Shown here: positions 7,499-14,241 of the stretch, piece by piece
Numbering within the stretch: the first letter of the stretch is position 1
How the letters are laid out: each line of letters begins with the position of its first letter
Assembly (NCBI GenBank): GCA_012517635.1
Contig: JAAYUP010000211.1
Location: forward strand, 1-14,241
Reading direction: 5' to 3'
Origin: Candidatus Atribacter alterifermentans
GTDB taxonomy: Bacteria > Atribacterota > Atribacteria > Atribacterales > Atribacteraceae
DNA length: 14,241 nucleotides
The notes under the pieces: generated by a model
Databases searched by the model: none
Told to the model about the DNA's origin: nothing
The model's input: only the letters and a program-made list of their open reading frames with translations
Position numbers and translations under genes: made by a program

Positions 7499-8532
7499 CT
7501 GCCAATAAGGTAAGAAAAACGAACTTTTTTTTACGAATACTGCTAACGGTCATTGCTTTCGGGTTGGGGGTTGTTCTCACTGGCTTTTTTGGCCTCATGC
7601 TTTTACAATATTCGGTGAATGCCACCTCTTTATCAGTGCCGGATTTCCGCAGTCAAGACTTAGTGAGCGCAGTGAATTTAGCATCAAAAATGGGTTTGCA
7701 GATTGAGGTTTCCCGTGTAGAAAACCATTCTGATAGGATGGCAAATCAGATATTGGAGCAAGATCCGCTTCCAGGGACCGAAGCGAAAAGAGGAAGAAAA
7801 GTCAGAGTGGTCGTGAATGGACAAATTGGAGAAGCCCAAACCGGGGGAGTGGTGGTCGCTCCAACGGCAACCCAAGCAACTACAATGAGCAGAGTGCCTG
7901 ATGTACGAGATTTGAGTTTAAACGAAGCACAAACGCTTTTAGAAGCCAACGGATATCGACTGGGTCGGGTGGTGGAAGTGACACATGAAGAGGTTTTAAA
8001 GGGAATGGTTATATCCCAGGATCCACCAGCAGAGAGTACTCTCGCTTTGGGAAGTCAAGTCAGTCTTTTAATTAGTAAATGTGGCACTGAGGCAGCAGTT
8101 GAGACTCCACCGACAAAAATAGTCGTTCCTGACTTAATTGGTTTAAAAGTTGAAGAGGCCAGGCGGCTTTTAGCAGAAAGTGGTTTATCGATTGGCCAGA
8201 TTGAAGAAGTGGATATGCCCGAAAGAAACCCCGGTATTATTATTGGACAAATACCAGAATCTGGACAGGAAGCCCCTGCCGGACAGGCAATGAATCTTCA
8301 GGTCGTGAAAACGATTCAAGATTTAAAGGATTTAAGTCTTCGATTTGCTTTACCTGATGCCAGAGTTCCAATTACAGTAAAGGTTGTAGTGAATGATGAG
8401 TTGGGGGAACGGGTGGTTTACGAAGAACAACATCAAGGTGGAGAAACGGTAGAAATTCTATCTCGAACCAAAGTGAAAGGGAAAGTCCTGATTTATTTAA
8501 ACGGTTATTATTATTGGGAAAAAGAATTATAA
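7495..8532 (+). CDS. Membrane-anchored PASTA-domain protein
   Basis: A 345-residue protein with a short basic N-terminus, one membrane segment (about 11-36) and an extracellular part holding three PASTA domains: about 45-109, 131-196 and 207-273, each opening with a VPD motif and a helix of the form EAxxLL or similar. A roughly 70-residue C-terminal beta-rich tail (274-345) follows that I do not recognise. PASTA domains bind peptidoglycan fragments or muropeptides and usually form the sensor of PknB/Stk kinases or sit on penicillin-binding proteins. Neither a kinase nor a transpeptidase domain is present. I chose GTG 7495 because GGAGG (7485-7489) lies 5 nt upstream and the GTGA overlap with the rsmB stop fits; ATG 7483 would precede that site. 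It occupies the place where Firmicutes carry stp-pknB-rsgA. A cell-wall sensing or scaffolding role is inferred. Confidence 0.85.
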   Translation: MTANKVRKTNFFLRILLTVIAFGLGVVLTGFFGLMLLQYSVNATSLSVPDFRSQDLVSAVNLASKMGLQIEVSRVENHSDRMANQILEQDPLPGTEAKRGRKVRVVVNGQIGEAQTGGVVVAPTATQATTMSRVPDVRDLSLNEAQTLLEANGYRLGRVVEVTHEEVLKGMVISQDPPAESTLALGSQVSLLISKCGTEAAVETPPTKIVVPDLIGLKVEEARRLLAESGLSIGQIEEVDMPERNPGIIIGQIPESGQEAPAGQAMNLQVVKTIQDLKDLSLRFALPDARVPITVKVVVNDELGERVVYEEQHQGGETVEILSRTKVKGKVLIYLNGYYYWEKEL

Positions 8533-8554
8533 AATGTGTAAATAGGTGGTGTTT

Positions 8555-9220
8555 ATGGCACTATTGGCCCCTTCAATTTTATCTTGTGATTTTTCTCGAC
8601 TTAAGGAACAGTTGCTCATGGCTCAAGAGGGCGGAGCAGAGATGATTCATGTTGATGTCATGGATGGGCATTTTGTTCCCAACATTACCTTTGGGACCTT
8701 AATCGTCGAGGCAGTTCGGAAAATACTGCCAAAAGCTTTTCTGGATGTCCATCTGATGATCCAAAATCCACAGGAGCGTTACCTCGATTTTATTCATGCG
8801 GGTGCTGATAATATAAGTTTTCATTTAGAAGTTGTCCCTGATTTTGATTTCTTAATCAATCTTATTTTGAAGGCTGGTGCCAAAGCTTCATTGGCAATTG
8901 CTCCTGGTACACCAGTATCTATGCTGGATCAAATTCTTCCCAAGTTATACATGGTGCTCTTAATGACCGTTAATCCGGGTTTTGGAGGACAAAAAATCAT
9001 ACCAGGTATGGACCAGAAAATTATTCAGTTGAGGAAGAAGATTAAATCGAAAGGTTTAAATACCTTAATTGAAATTGACGGTGGTATTCATGAAAACAAC
9101 ATTGAATACTTAGCCTCTTGTGGAGCATCGGTTATTGCTGCTGGTTCTTTGGTGTTTTCCAATGAGGATAAAATTGCTCAAAAGGTCCGCGCGATCTCGG
9201 ATAAAATCAGAAGATTTTAA
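8555..9220 (+). CDS. rpe: Ribulose-phosphate 3-epimerase
   Basis: A 221-residue TIM-barrel enzyme interconverting ribulose 5-phosphate and xylulose 5-phosphate in the pentose phosphate pathway. The signature is clear: APSILSCDF (5-13), HVDVMDGHFVPN with metal ligands H32 and D34, H66 in LDVHLM, MTVNPGFGGQ (137-146) in the phosphate-binding region, and IDGGI with D175. Length is typical. I chose ATG 8555 because AGGTGG (8544-8549) is 5 nt upstream; the in-frame GTG at 8546 lies within that site. It follows the PASTA gene by 22 bases, probably in the same transcript, and ends at the terminator at 9252-9293. In Firmicutes rsgA usually lies between the kinase gene and rpe; it is absent here. Confidence 0.97.
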   Translation: MALLAPSILSCDFSRLKEQLLMAQEGGAEMIHVDVMDGHFVPNITFGTLIVEAVRKILPKAFLDVHLMIQNPQERYLDFIHAGADNISFHLEVVPDFDFLINLILKAGAKASLAIAPGTPVSMLDQILPKLYMVLLMTVNPGFGGQKIIPGMDQKIIQLRKKIKSKGLNTLIEIDGGIHENNIEYLASCGASVIAAGSLVFSNEDKIAQKVRAISDKIRRF

Positions 9221-9251
9221 TAGCGGTTTAAGTGGGATTTCTGATTTTTTT

Positions 9252-9293
9252 AAAATAAAAAAAGCGTAAGAAAACTTACGCTTTTTTTATTTT
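9252..9293. terminator. Bidirectional intrinsic terminator between rpe and rpmB
   Basis: A perfect 19-bp inverted repeat (9252-9270 and 9275-9293) with an AAAA loop. The core stem is GCGTAAG/CTTACGC, flanked by A-rich tracts on the left and T-rich tracts on the right, so either strand gives a hairpin followed by a U-run. It lies 32 bases after rpe and serves convergent rpmB too. The right arm also encodes the last residues (KIKKA) and stop codon of rpmB. Confidence 0.9.
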
Positions 9294-9461
9294 ACCAGCC
9301 TTCAGACAAGAGGTGCAAATGTTCATTTTTACTGAGTGACCATTTAGTCGCACTCGGACTTTCTGAATATTTGGTCTCCACATTTTTCTCGTTACTCGAT
9401 GGGAGTGGCTGATTTTGTTTCCAAAAACCGGTTTTTTCCCACAAATTTCACAGGTTGCCAT
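9276..9461 (-). CDS. rpmB: 50S ribosomal protein L28
   Basis: A 61-residue large-subunit ribosomal protein of the zinc-ribbon (C+) type, with cysteine pairs C4/C7 (CEIC) and C49/C52 (CTSC). Typical L28 features include GKKPVFGNKISHSHRVTRKMWRPNIQ (split across 8-33) and the basic C-terminus. The only reverse-strand gene in the window, it converges on rpe and diverges from recG. A weak ribosome-binding site (AAAGGG on the reverse strand) lies upstream of the ATG, rather far from it. A putative promoter is at 9505-9534. Its final codons form one arm of the terminator at 9252-9293, so its mRNA would end almost at the stop codon. Confidence 0.96.
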   Translation of the reverse strand: MATCEICGKKPVFGNKISHSHRVTRKMWRPNIQKVRVRLNGHSVKMNICTSCLKAGKIKKA

Positions 9462-9504
9462 TCTGAATCAACCCTTTCTGGTCATTTTTCACGTTTCGAC
9501 GAGT

Positions 9505-9534
9505 AATATAACACAAAGGAAAGAGGAAATTCAA
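9505..9534 (-). promoter_or_regulatory. Putative sigma-70-type promoter for rpmB
   Basis: Read on the reverse strand: a -35 box TTGAAT (9529-9534), an 18-nt spacer and a -10 box TATATT (9505-9510). Matches to consensus are 4/6 and 5/6. It would give a leader of roughly 35-40 nt before the rpmB ATG. Found by eye in an AT-rich region, so chance resemblance is possible. Confidence 0.4.
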
Positions 9535-9566
9535 CTCATTCTTCCTCAGTGATGAAAATCTTTCCA

Positions 9567-9595
9567 TTGTCTTGGTTTTTATATCGGGTTACAAT
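9567..9595 (+). promoter_or_regulatory. Putative sigma-70-type promoter for recG
   Basis: A -35 box TTGTCT (9567-9572, 4/6), a 17-nt spacer and a -10 box TACAAT (9590-9595, 5/6). Transcription would start near 9602, right at the GGGAG ribosome-binding site (9602-9606), giving a leader of only about 13 nt before ATG 9615. It supports the chosen recG start, because the in-frame starts at 9549 and 9552 lie upstream of this promoter. Confidence 0.4.
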
Positions 9596-9614
9596 ACCTT
9601 CGGGAGTTTACAAA

Positions 9615-11963
9615 ATGGAGAACGAAAGAGATCGATTAAAAAAAATCATTGAACAAGAATCGCAGCGATTGGATAACCAAACCGTTTTTGGGGGGTTCCA
9701 CCAATATATGAAAAGAATGATCCAAAAACACGCCATTTCAATCCCTGAAGAACTCTTCCTCAGTATCGATAAATATCCTCACCTCACAAAGTGTGACAAG
9801 AGCATTTTCCTAAAAAAAATAGCAACCTCTATCATGAGTCACTCAAACTCGCAACCTGTTTCACCTCTCTCTCCATCACCGATCAAACCGGTTGATTTTC
9901 GACTTTCAATTCGAACTCTAAAAGGGGTGGGGCCAGTTGTTGAAAAACAGCTCAATCGTTTGAATATTTATACCATAGAAGACCTCATTTTTTATTTTCC
10001 TCGTTATTATCAGGATCGAGGTCAGATTATCACCATTGCGAAGGCGGGAGGTTCAATATTACAAACCGTGCTGGGGAAAGTGGTTCGACATGATAGAGTA
10101 TCCACCCGGAGAGGGCAATTGCTGAAAATAGTAGTCCAAGATCAAACCGGGCAGGTTTCTTTGGTTTGCTTTCACCGCAATTTTTTAGCTCAGATCCTCT
10201 CTTTGGGAAAAAAAGTGCTCATCACCGGCTTTTTCCAAACTTCTTATGGAAAGAAAGAAACCAGTCGTTTTGAGTATGAATTGATCGACTCAGAAGATTT
10301 TCAATTTGAACCCATTTTGCCGGTTTTCAGTTTAACCGAAGGACTTCCTCCCAAAAAATTACGATCACTTATCGATTTTGTCCTGAAAGTATCCTTATCT
10401 GCTTTGCAAGATACTATCCCACCAGGTATTCGAGAAAAATATCATCTTCAAAGGAAGTCTGAGGCGATTTTGGAACTTCACCATCCGGTTCGATCTTCAG
10501 TTTCCGAACTGAATAGACACTGTTCTCGTTCTCACATTGCTCTCATTTTTGAAGAATTTCTTCTTTTTGCTTTAAGTCTAAAAGTGAGAAAACATCAAAT
10601 TCAATCGTGGCGAGTACAACCCATTGTTCCCAATCTCACCTTCATTCATCATTTTGTTCAACAACTTCCTTTCGAATTGACTTTGGCTCAGAAAAGGGTA
10701 ATAAAACAATTAGAAAAAGACCTGACCAGTGGGAAAGTAATGAATCGGTTATTGCAAGGAGATGTTGGTTCGGGGAAAACCTTGGTTGCTATCATCGGAG
10801 CTTTATATGTTATAAAGGCAGGACAGCAGGTTGCGATGATGGCTCCAACAGAAATCCTTGCTCATCAACATTATCTGCGATGGGGTCAAATCTTAAAGAG
10901 GTTTGGAATCGAAGTTGGTTTAGTAATTGGTGGTCAAAAGAAAGGAAAAAATGAATTAGTGGAAAAAATCGAACAAGGTCAGATTGATTTTGTTATTGGA
11001 ACCCATGCCCTGCTTGAAGATTATGTCCAATTTAACCAATTAGGATTAGTCATTGTCGATGAGCAGCATCGTTTTGGGGTAAAACAACGATCCCAACTCA
11101 AGGGAAAAGCGGTCGTCCCTCACCTATTGGTCATGTCAGCAACGCCTATACCAAGGACTTTAGCTTTAACACTTTATGGGGACCTTGACGTTTCGATCCT
11201 CGATGAAAAACCAATCGGGAGAAAACCAGTTGAAACAGTCGCTTTTTCAATGAAGGACCAAAACCAAGCCTTTCTCCGAGTTCATTCCTTTTTAGAGAGG
11301 GGACAACAAGCCTTTGTAGTTTGTCCGGCAATCGAGGAAAGTGATCTTGAATTAAGCAATGTGTATGATGTTTACCAACAACTCAAAAACAAATGGTTTC
11401 CCCACTCACCAGTTGAGTTGATTCATGGAAAGCTTCCTTCCAAAGAGAAGGATGATATTATGGGTCGATTTTCTCGAGGGGAAATTCAAATTTTGGTGTC
11501 AACCTCGGTGATTGAAGTAGGGATCGATGTGCCTAATGCCAATGTAATGATTATTGAAAATGCCGAGAGGTTTGGTTTGGCTCAACTTCATCAATTGCGG
11601 GGGAGAATTGGTCGAGGAGATCAAACTGGTTTATGTGTTCTCCTTTACCAAGGGAAGAATCAAGACATTCAAAAAAGGATGGAAATTATGATCAATACCG
11701 ATGATGGATTTCAAATTGCTGAAGAGGACCTTAAGATGAGAGGGCCGGGAGAATTTTATGGGGTGAAGCAGTCCGGAATTTTGGAATTTCATTTAGCTGA
11801 TCCTTTTCGGGATTGGGTAATCCTGGAAAAAGCCTATCAGGAAGCCGATTTGATTCTCCAAAAAGATCCTCAATTACAGAAACCCGAAAATCAACTCCTC
11901 AGAAAGGAAATTGAAAGGCGATTTTTCCAGTTCCTGCCGGATGAATTCATTATCGATGCTTAA
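9615..11963 (+). CDS. recG: ATP-dependent DNA helicase RecG
   Basis: A 782-residue superfamily 2 helicase that remodels stalled forks and branched DNA. The order is an N-terminal helical extension (about 1-95), a wedge/OB domain (about 98-340) opening with LKGVGPVVEKQLNRL (102-116), and two helicase lobes with the TRG/RecG C-terminal motif. Catalytic motifs are intact: Walker A GDVGSGKT (382-389), DEQH (482-485), SATPIPRT (508-515), STSVIEVGIDVP (629-640) and QLRGRIGRG (660-668). Most RecG proteins are near 690 residues; this length and N-terminal extension resemble Thermotoga maritima RecG (about 780). I chose ATG 9615 because GGGAG (9602-9606) lies 8 nt upstream; starts at 9549 or 9552 are in frame but lack such a site. 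It diverges from rpmB. It is a motif-complete contrast to the degenerate PriA-like protein. Confidence 0.96.
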   Translation: MENERDRLKKIIEQESQRLDNQTVFGGFHQYMKRMIQKHAISIPEELFLSIDKYPHLTKCDKSIFLKKIATSIMSHSNSQPVSPLSPSPIKPVDFRLSIRTLKGVGPVVEKQLNRLNIYTIEDLIFYFPRYYQDRGQIITIAKAGGSILQTVLGKVVRHDRVSTRRGQLLKIVVQDQTGQVSLVCFHRNFLAQILSLGKKVLITGFFQTSYGKKETSRFEYELIDSEDFQFEPILPVFSLTEGLPPKKLRSLIDFVLKVSLSALQDTIPPGIREKYHLQRKSEAILELHHPVRSSVSELNRHCSRSHIALIFEEFLLFALSLKVRKHQIQSWRVQPIVPNLTFIHHFVQQLPFELTLAQKRVIKQLEKDLTSGKVMNRLLQGDVGSGKTLVAIIGALYVIKAGQQVAMMAPTEILAHQHYLRWGQILKRFGIEVGLVIGGQKKGKNELVEKIEQGQIDFVIGTHALLEDYVQFNQLGLVIVDEQHRFGVKQRSQLKGKAVVPHLLVMSATPIPRTLALTLYGDLDVSILDEKPIGRKPVETVAFSMKDQNQAFLRVHSFLERGQQAFVVCPAIEESDLELSNVYDVYQQLKNKWFPHSPVELIHGKLPSKEKDDIMGRFSRGEIQILVSTSVIEVGIDVPNANVMIIENAERFGLAQLHQLRGRIGRGDQTGLCVLLYQGKNQDIQKRMEIMINTDDGFQIAEEDLKMRGPGEFYGVKQSGILEFHLADPFRDWVILEKAYQEADLILQKDPQLQKPENQLLRKEIERRFFQFLPDEFIIDA

Positions 11964-12075
11964 ATGAAATTAATTTTATAAATAGAAAAAAAGGGTCAAA
12001 GACAGAGAAATCGAGGAAAAAATTGAAAAAGGGAAAGATGAGGATGATTCTATTCACAGAACAGGAAGGTTTTCC

Positions 12076-12630
12076 ATGGGATACCTATATATAACCGGAG
12101 GTTCGATTCGGAATCGAAAAATTATCGGACCTCAAAATATGAAAACACGTCCAATGCAAGCATTTCTTCGAAAAACCATGTTTGATTTAATGCCTTTATC
12201 ATTGGATAATGCAATCATCTGGGATATCTTTGCTGGTTCAGGAGCGATAGGCCTTGAAGCGCTAAGCCGGGGAGCCAGAAAGGTTTTTTTTATTGAAAGG
12301 GATCCCAAAATGGTCGAAATCATTGGGAGGAATATGAAGCTATGTGGTTTTCAAGAGAAATCTCAAATTCTATTAGTCGATTACTTTGAATTAAAGCGCT
12401 GGGTCCCAAAGGTTGAACCTGCAAAATTCATTTTTCTTGATCCTCCCTTTTCAATTAATCCTGCTGAAGTATTAGAAAAATTGTATAATTTATTTGAATT
12501 GGTAAATAAGAGTTTAATTATTATCCGTTTTTCAAAAAGACCAAATACTATGCTCGAATGCCCTTTTTATAAGGTCATTCTTCACCGAATTTATGGTGAT
12601 AGTGTGCTTATGTTTGGTCGCTTTGAATAA
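12076..12630 (+). CDS. rsmD: 16S rRNA (guanine-966-N2) methyltransferase RsmD
   Basis: A 184-residue SAM-dependent methyltransferase expected to make m2G966 in 16S rRNA. The N-terminal signature ITGGSIRNRKI (6-16) with KTRPMQAFLRKTMFDLM (23-39) matches the family, the SAM motif is DIFAGSGAIGLEALSRGA (50-67), the acidic loop after it is IERD (73-76) and the catalytic motif is DPPF (122-125). The ATG follows AGGAAGG (12063-12069) by 6 nt. The 112-bp gap after recG is purine-rich and holds no gene. Placement directly before coaD is the usual arrangement in Firmicutes and many other bacteria. With rsmB, this gives two enzymes that modify neighbouring bases (966 and 967) of the 16S rRNA. Confidence 0.95.
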   Translation: MGYLYITGGSIRNRKIIGPQNMKTRPMQAFLRKTMFDLMPLSLDNAIIWDIFAGSGAIGLEALSRGARKVFFIERDPKMVEIIGRNMKLCGFQEKSQILLVDYFELKRWVPKVEPAKFIFLDPPFSINPAEVLEKLYNLFELVNKSLIIIRFSKRPNTMLECPFYKVILHRIYGDSVLMFGRFE

Positions 12631-12690
12631 AGAGTGGGAGATGTCATCAGGGAAAGGATTCGGGATGTGTGAAGAAAGGAAGAGATCTTT

Positions 12691-13194
12691 TTGATAGCGA
12701 TTTATCCAGGTAGTTTTGATCCAGTAACCAATGGTCACCTTGATATTATCATTCGTGGAAGTAAAATATTTGATGGCTTGATTGTGGGTCTTTTAAAAAA
12801 TCCCAACAAAAAGCCCTTGTTTACCGTGGAAGAACGGGAAGCAATGATGGTGGAAGTAACCAAAGACTTAACGAATGTAACGGTTGAGGTTTTTCAAGGT
12901 CTTCTGGTTCAATTCGCCCGTCAGAAAAAGTGCCGAGTCATCCTTCGTGGTTTGAGGGCAATATCTGATTATGAATATGAAACTCAAATTGCCATTACGA
13001 ATCGAAAGATATGTCCGGAGATAGAAACTTTTCTTCTCCCAACCAGTACTGAATATTCTTATTTAAACTCAACGGTAGTTAAAGAAATTGCCCAGTTTGG
13101 AGGATGTGTTCGGGGATTGGTTCCTGAGTGCGTAGAAAGAAAGCTAAGAAAAAAATTCCAAGTTGAGGGCAGGTGGTTACCAGATCATTTGTAG
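12691..13194 (+). CDS. coaD: Phosphopantetheine adenylyltransferase
   Basis: A 167-residue enzyme that adenylates 4'-phosphopantetheine to dephospho-CoA, the penultimate step of coenzyme A synthesis. The nucleotidyltransferase signature YPGSFDPVTNGHLDII (5-20) carries H16 of the T/HxGH-type motif (here NGH), followed by RGLRAISDYEYE (86-97) and the LNSTVVKEIAQFGG segment (125-138), equivalent to the ISSTxVKE motif. The start is TTG at 12691, with AAGGAAGAG upstream at about 12676-12684; the ATG at 12665 is in another frame and stops quickly. TTG is required because the protein would otherwise lose the N-terminal signature strand. It follows rsmD by 60 bases. Its substrate is made by the CoaBC enzyme encoded at 402-1619. 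Confidence 0.97.
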   Translation: MIAIYPGSFDPVTNGHLDIIIRGSKIFDGLIVGLLKNPNKKPLFTVEEREAMMVEVTKDLTNVTVEVFQGLLVQFARQKKCRVILRGLRAISDYEYETQIAITNRKICPEIETFLLPTSTEYSYLNSTVVKEIAQFGGCVRGLVPECVERKLRKKFQVEGRWLPDHL

Positions 13195-13323
13195 AGAATT
13201 GAATTGTCTCTGATAAACGTAAAAATTTTCTCATATTCCTTTTTTGGAAATTTGATGTTTTCAGAGGATCGTGATTAAATAAAAAAACCCAGCACAGGGA
13301 CTGAGAAGGGGGACAAGGATAGA

Positions 13324-14241
13324 ATGAATATTTTGGAAGAAATCCGTATCCGAGCCAAAAGTCTTAAAAAAACGATAGCACTTCCCGAATATGACGACGA
13401 ACGAGTTCTTCAGGCTGCTGAGATTGCGACTCGCGATCAAGTGGCAACGATTCAATTGATTGGTAACCCAACCGTTATCGAACAAAAATCAAAAAGTTTG
13501 GGTATTTCTCTTGCTGGAGTTGAAATAATCGATCATAAAAAAGATCAAAAAAAGGATGAATATGTCCAATCACTTTTTGAATTACGTAAGGGTAAAGGCT
13601 TAACCTTGCAGCAAGCAGAACAATGGTTGGATAGCACCATGTATTATGCTTGTATGATGCTTTACCATAACCGTATTGACGGGATTGTTTCAGGAGCAGC
13701 TCTTTCAAGTCCTGATGTGATCCGTCCAGCTCTGCAGATTATTAAAACAGCTCCCGATGTGAAATTAGCATCGAGTTGCTTCCTGATGGTGGTTCCTGAT
13801 TGTCCCTATGGAGCAAATGGTGTGTTTCTTTATGCTGATTCTGGATTTAATCCCAACCCCAACTCTGAAGAATTAGCACATATTGCTATCACGACCGCCC
13901 GTACCGCAACTCAGCTCTTGGGTGTGGAACCGATAGTCGCTATGCTTTCCTTTTCTACTAAAGGAAGTGCTCGGCATGAATTAGTCAATAAGGTTATCGA
14001 AGCGACTGCAATTGCTCATAATTTAAAACCAGACTTGCTGATTGATGGCGAACTTCAGGGGGATGCGGCTTTGGTTCCTTCGGTTGCAGCCAAGAAAGCT
14101 CCGGAAAGCAAAGTCGCAGGGAAAGCAAATGTTCTCATTTTTCCCGATCTCAATGCTGGGAATATTTGTTATAAACTAACCGAGCGTTTAGCACGAGCAA
14201 CTGCCATTGGACCAATATTACAAGGTTTGGCGAAACCGGTC
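13324..14241 (+). CDS. pta: Phosphate acetyltransferase (partial, cut by window end)
   Basis: The first 306 codons of a gene that runs off the right edge; full-length single-domain Pta is about 330 residues, so only the end is missing. It interconverts acetyl-CoA and acetyl phosphate. Recognisable segments are GIVSGAALSSPDVIRPALQI (about 119-138), MLSFSTKGSARHE (about 208-220), DGELQGDAALVPSVAAKKAP (about 241-260) and the strongly conserved run VAGKANVLIFPDLNAGNI (about 264-281). The NDLSRG-type active-site motif lies beyond the window. The ATG has AAGGA (13315-13319) 4 nt upstream. The reading frame is open to the end. Phosphate butyryltransferase is a relative, but the length and motifs favour Pta. 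In Firmicutes pta is often found just downstream of coaD or near it. An ackA partner would be expected but cannot be seen. Confidence 0.93.
   Translation, partial: MNILEEIRIRAKSLKKTIALPEYDDERVLQAAEIATRDQVATIQLIGNPTVIEQKSKSLGISLAGVEIIDHKKDQKKDEYVQSLFELRKGKGLTLQQAEQWLDSTMYYACMMLYHNRIDGIVSGAALSSPDVIRPALQIIKTAPDVKLASSCFLMVVPDCPYGANGVFLYADSGFNPNPNSEELAHIAITTARTATQLLGVEPIVAMLSFSTKGSARHELVNKVIEATAIAHNLKPDLLIDGELQGDAALVPSVAAKKAPESKVAGKANVLIFPDLNAGNICYKLTERLARATAIGPILQGLAKPV

Noticed and set aside
10607..10954. A 115-codon same-strand frame inside recG
   Set aside because: It overlaps the intact RecG Walker A region in another frame and has a Ser/Cys-rich, non-protein-like composition.
12037..12093. 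A short frame of about 18 codons before rsmD, a possible leader peptide
   Set aside because: It overlaps the rsmD start, lacks a run of any one amino acid, and has no attenuator hairpin beside it.
13252..13280. Possible pta promoter, TTGATG with TTAAAT at 17-nt spacing
   Set aside because: Both boxes match consensus at only four of six positions in an AT-rich spacer, too weak to annotate.

Overview
This 14.2-kb stretch of AT-rich bacterial chromosome is packed with core genes. Thirteen of the fourteen protein genes read rightwards; only rpmB reads leftwards. Order: rpoZ, coaBC, priA-like, def, fmt, a YugP-type zinc metallopeptidase, rsmB, a PASTA-domain membrane protein, rpe, rpmB (reverse), recG, rsmD, coaD and the first 306 codons of pta. 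Shine-Dalgarno sites are strong and three starts are not ATG (TTG for rsmB and coaD, GTG for the PASTA gene). The order rpoZ-coaBC-priA-def-fmt-yugP-rsmB-(PASTA)-rpe-rpmB-recG-rsmD-coaD is the one familiar from Firmicutes and neighbouring deep lineages. The base composition, the Thermotoga-like long RecG and the altered gene set would fit a Firmicutes-like, Atribacterota-like or related anaerobic lineage. The phylum is an inference; the window has no rRNA to settle it.

Region by region. Positions 1-210 hold no gene but carry two inverted-repeat elements. Positions 211-3696 are a tight cluster: RNA polymerase omega, the bifunctional CoaBC enzyme and a PriA homologue. Positions 3697-3948 are a spacer with a second, larger copy of the first repeat family. 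Positions 3949-6085 hold def and fmt, which act at the two ends of the N-formyl-methionine cycle, and a membrane metallopeptidase. Positions 6155-9220 hold the 16S rRNA m5C methyltransferase RsmB, the PASTA protein and ribulose-phosphate epimerase, closed by a two-way terminator shared with the convergent rpmB. rpmB and recG then diverge from a short region with a plausible promoter for each. The right end holds recG, rsmD, coaD and pta.

Functionally, the window covers transcription and translation (rpoZ, def, fmt, rsmB, rpmB, rsmD), DNA repair or restart (priA-like, recG), coenzyme A synthesis and use (coaBC, coaD, pta) and pentose-phosphate metabolism (rpe).

I see no mobile element, CRISPR array, phage, toxin or defence genes, and no obviously new multigene system. 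The points most worth a second look are: a PriA that has lost every recognisable helicase/ATPase motif but keeps all eight zinc cysteines; a PASTA protein standing without its kinase, phosphatase or RsgA neighbours; a terminator stem that doubles as the last codons of rpmB; and two families of intergenic inverted repeats.
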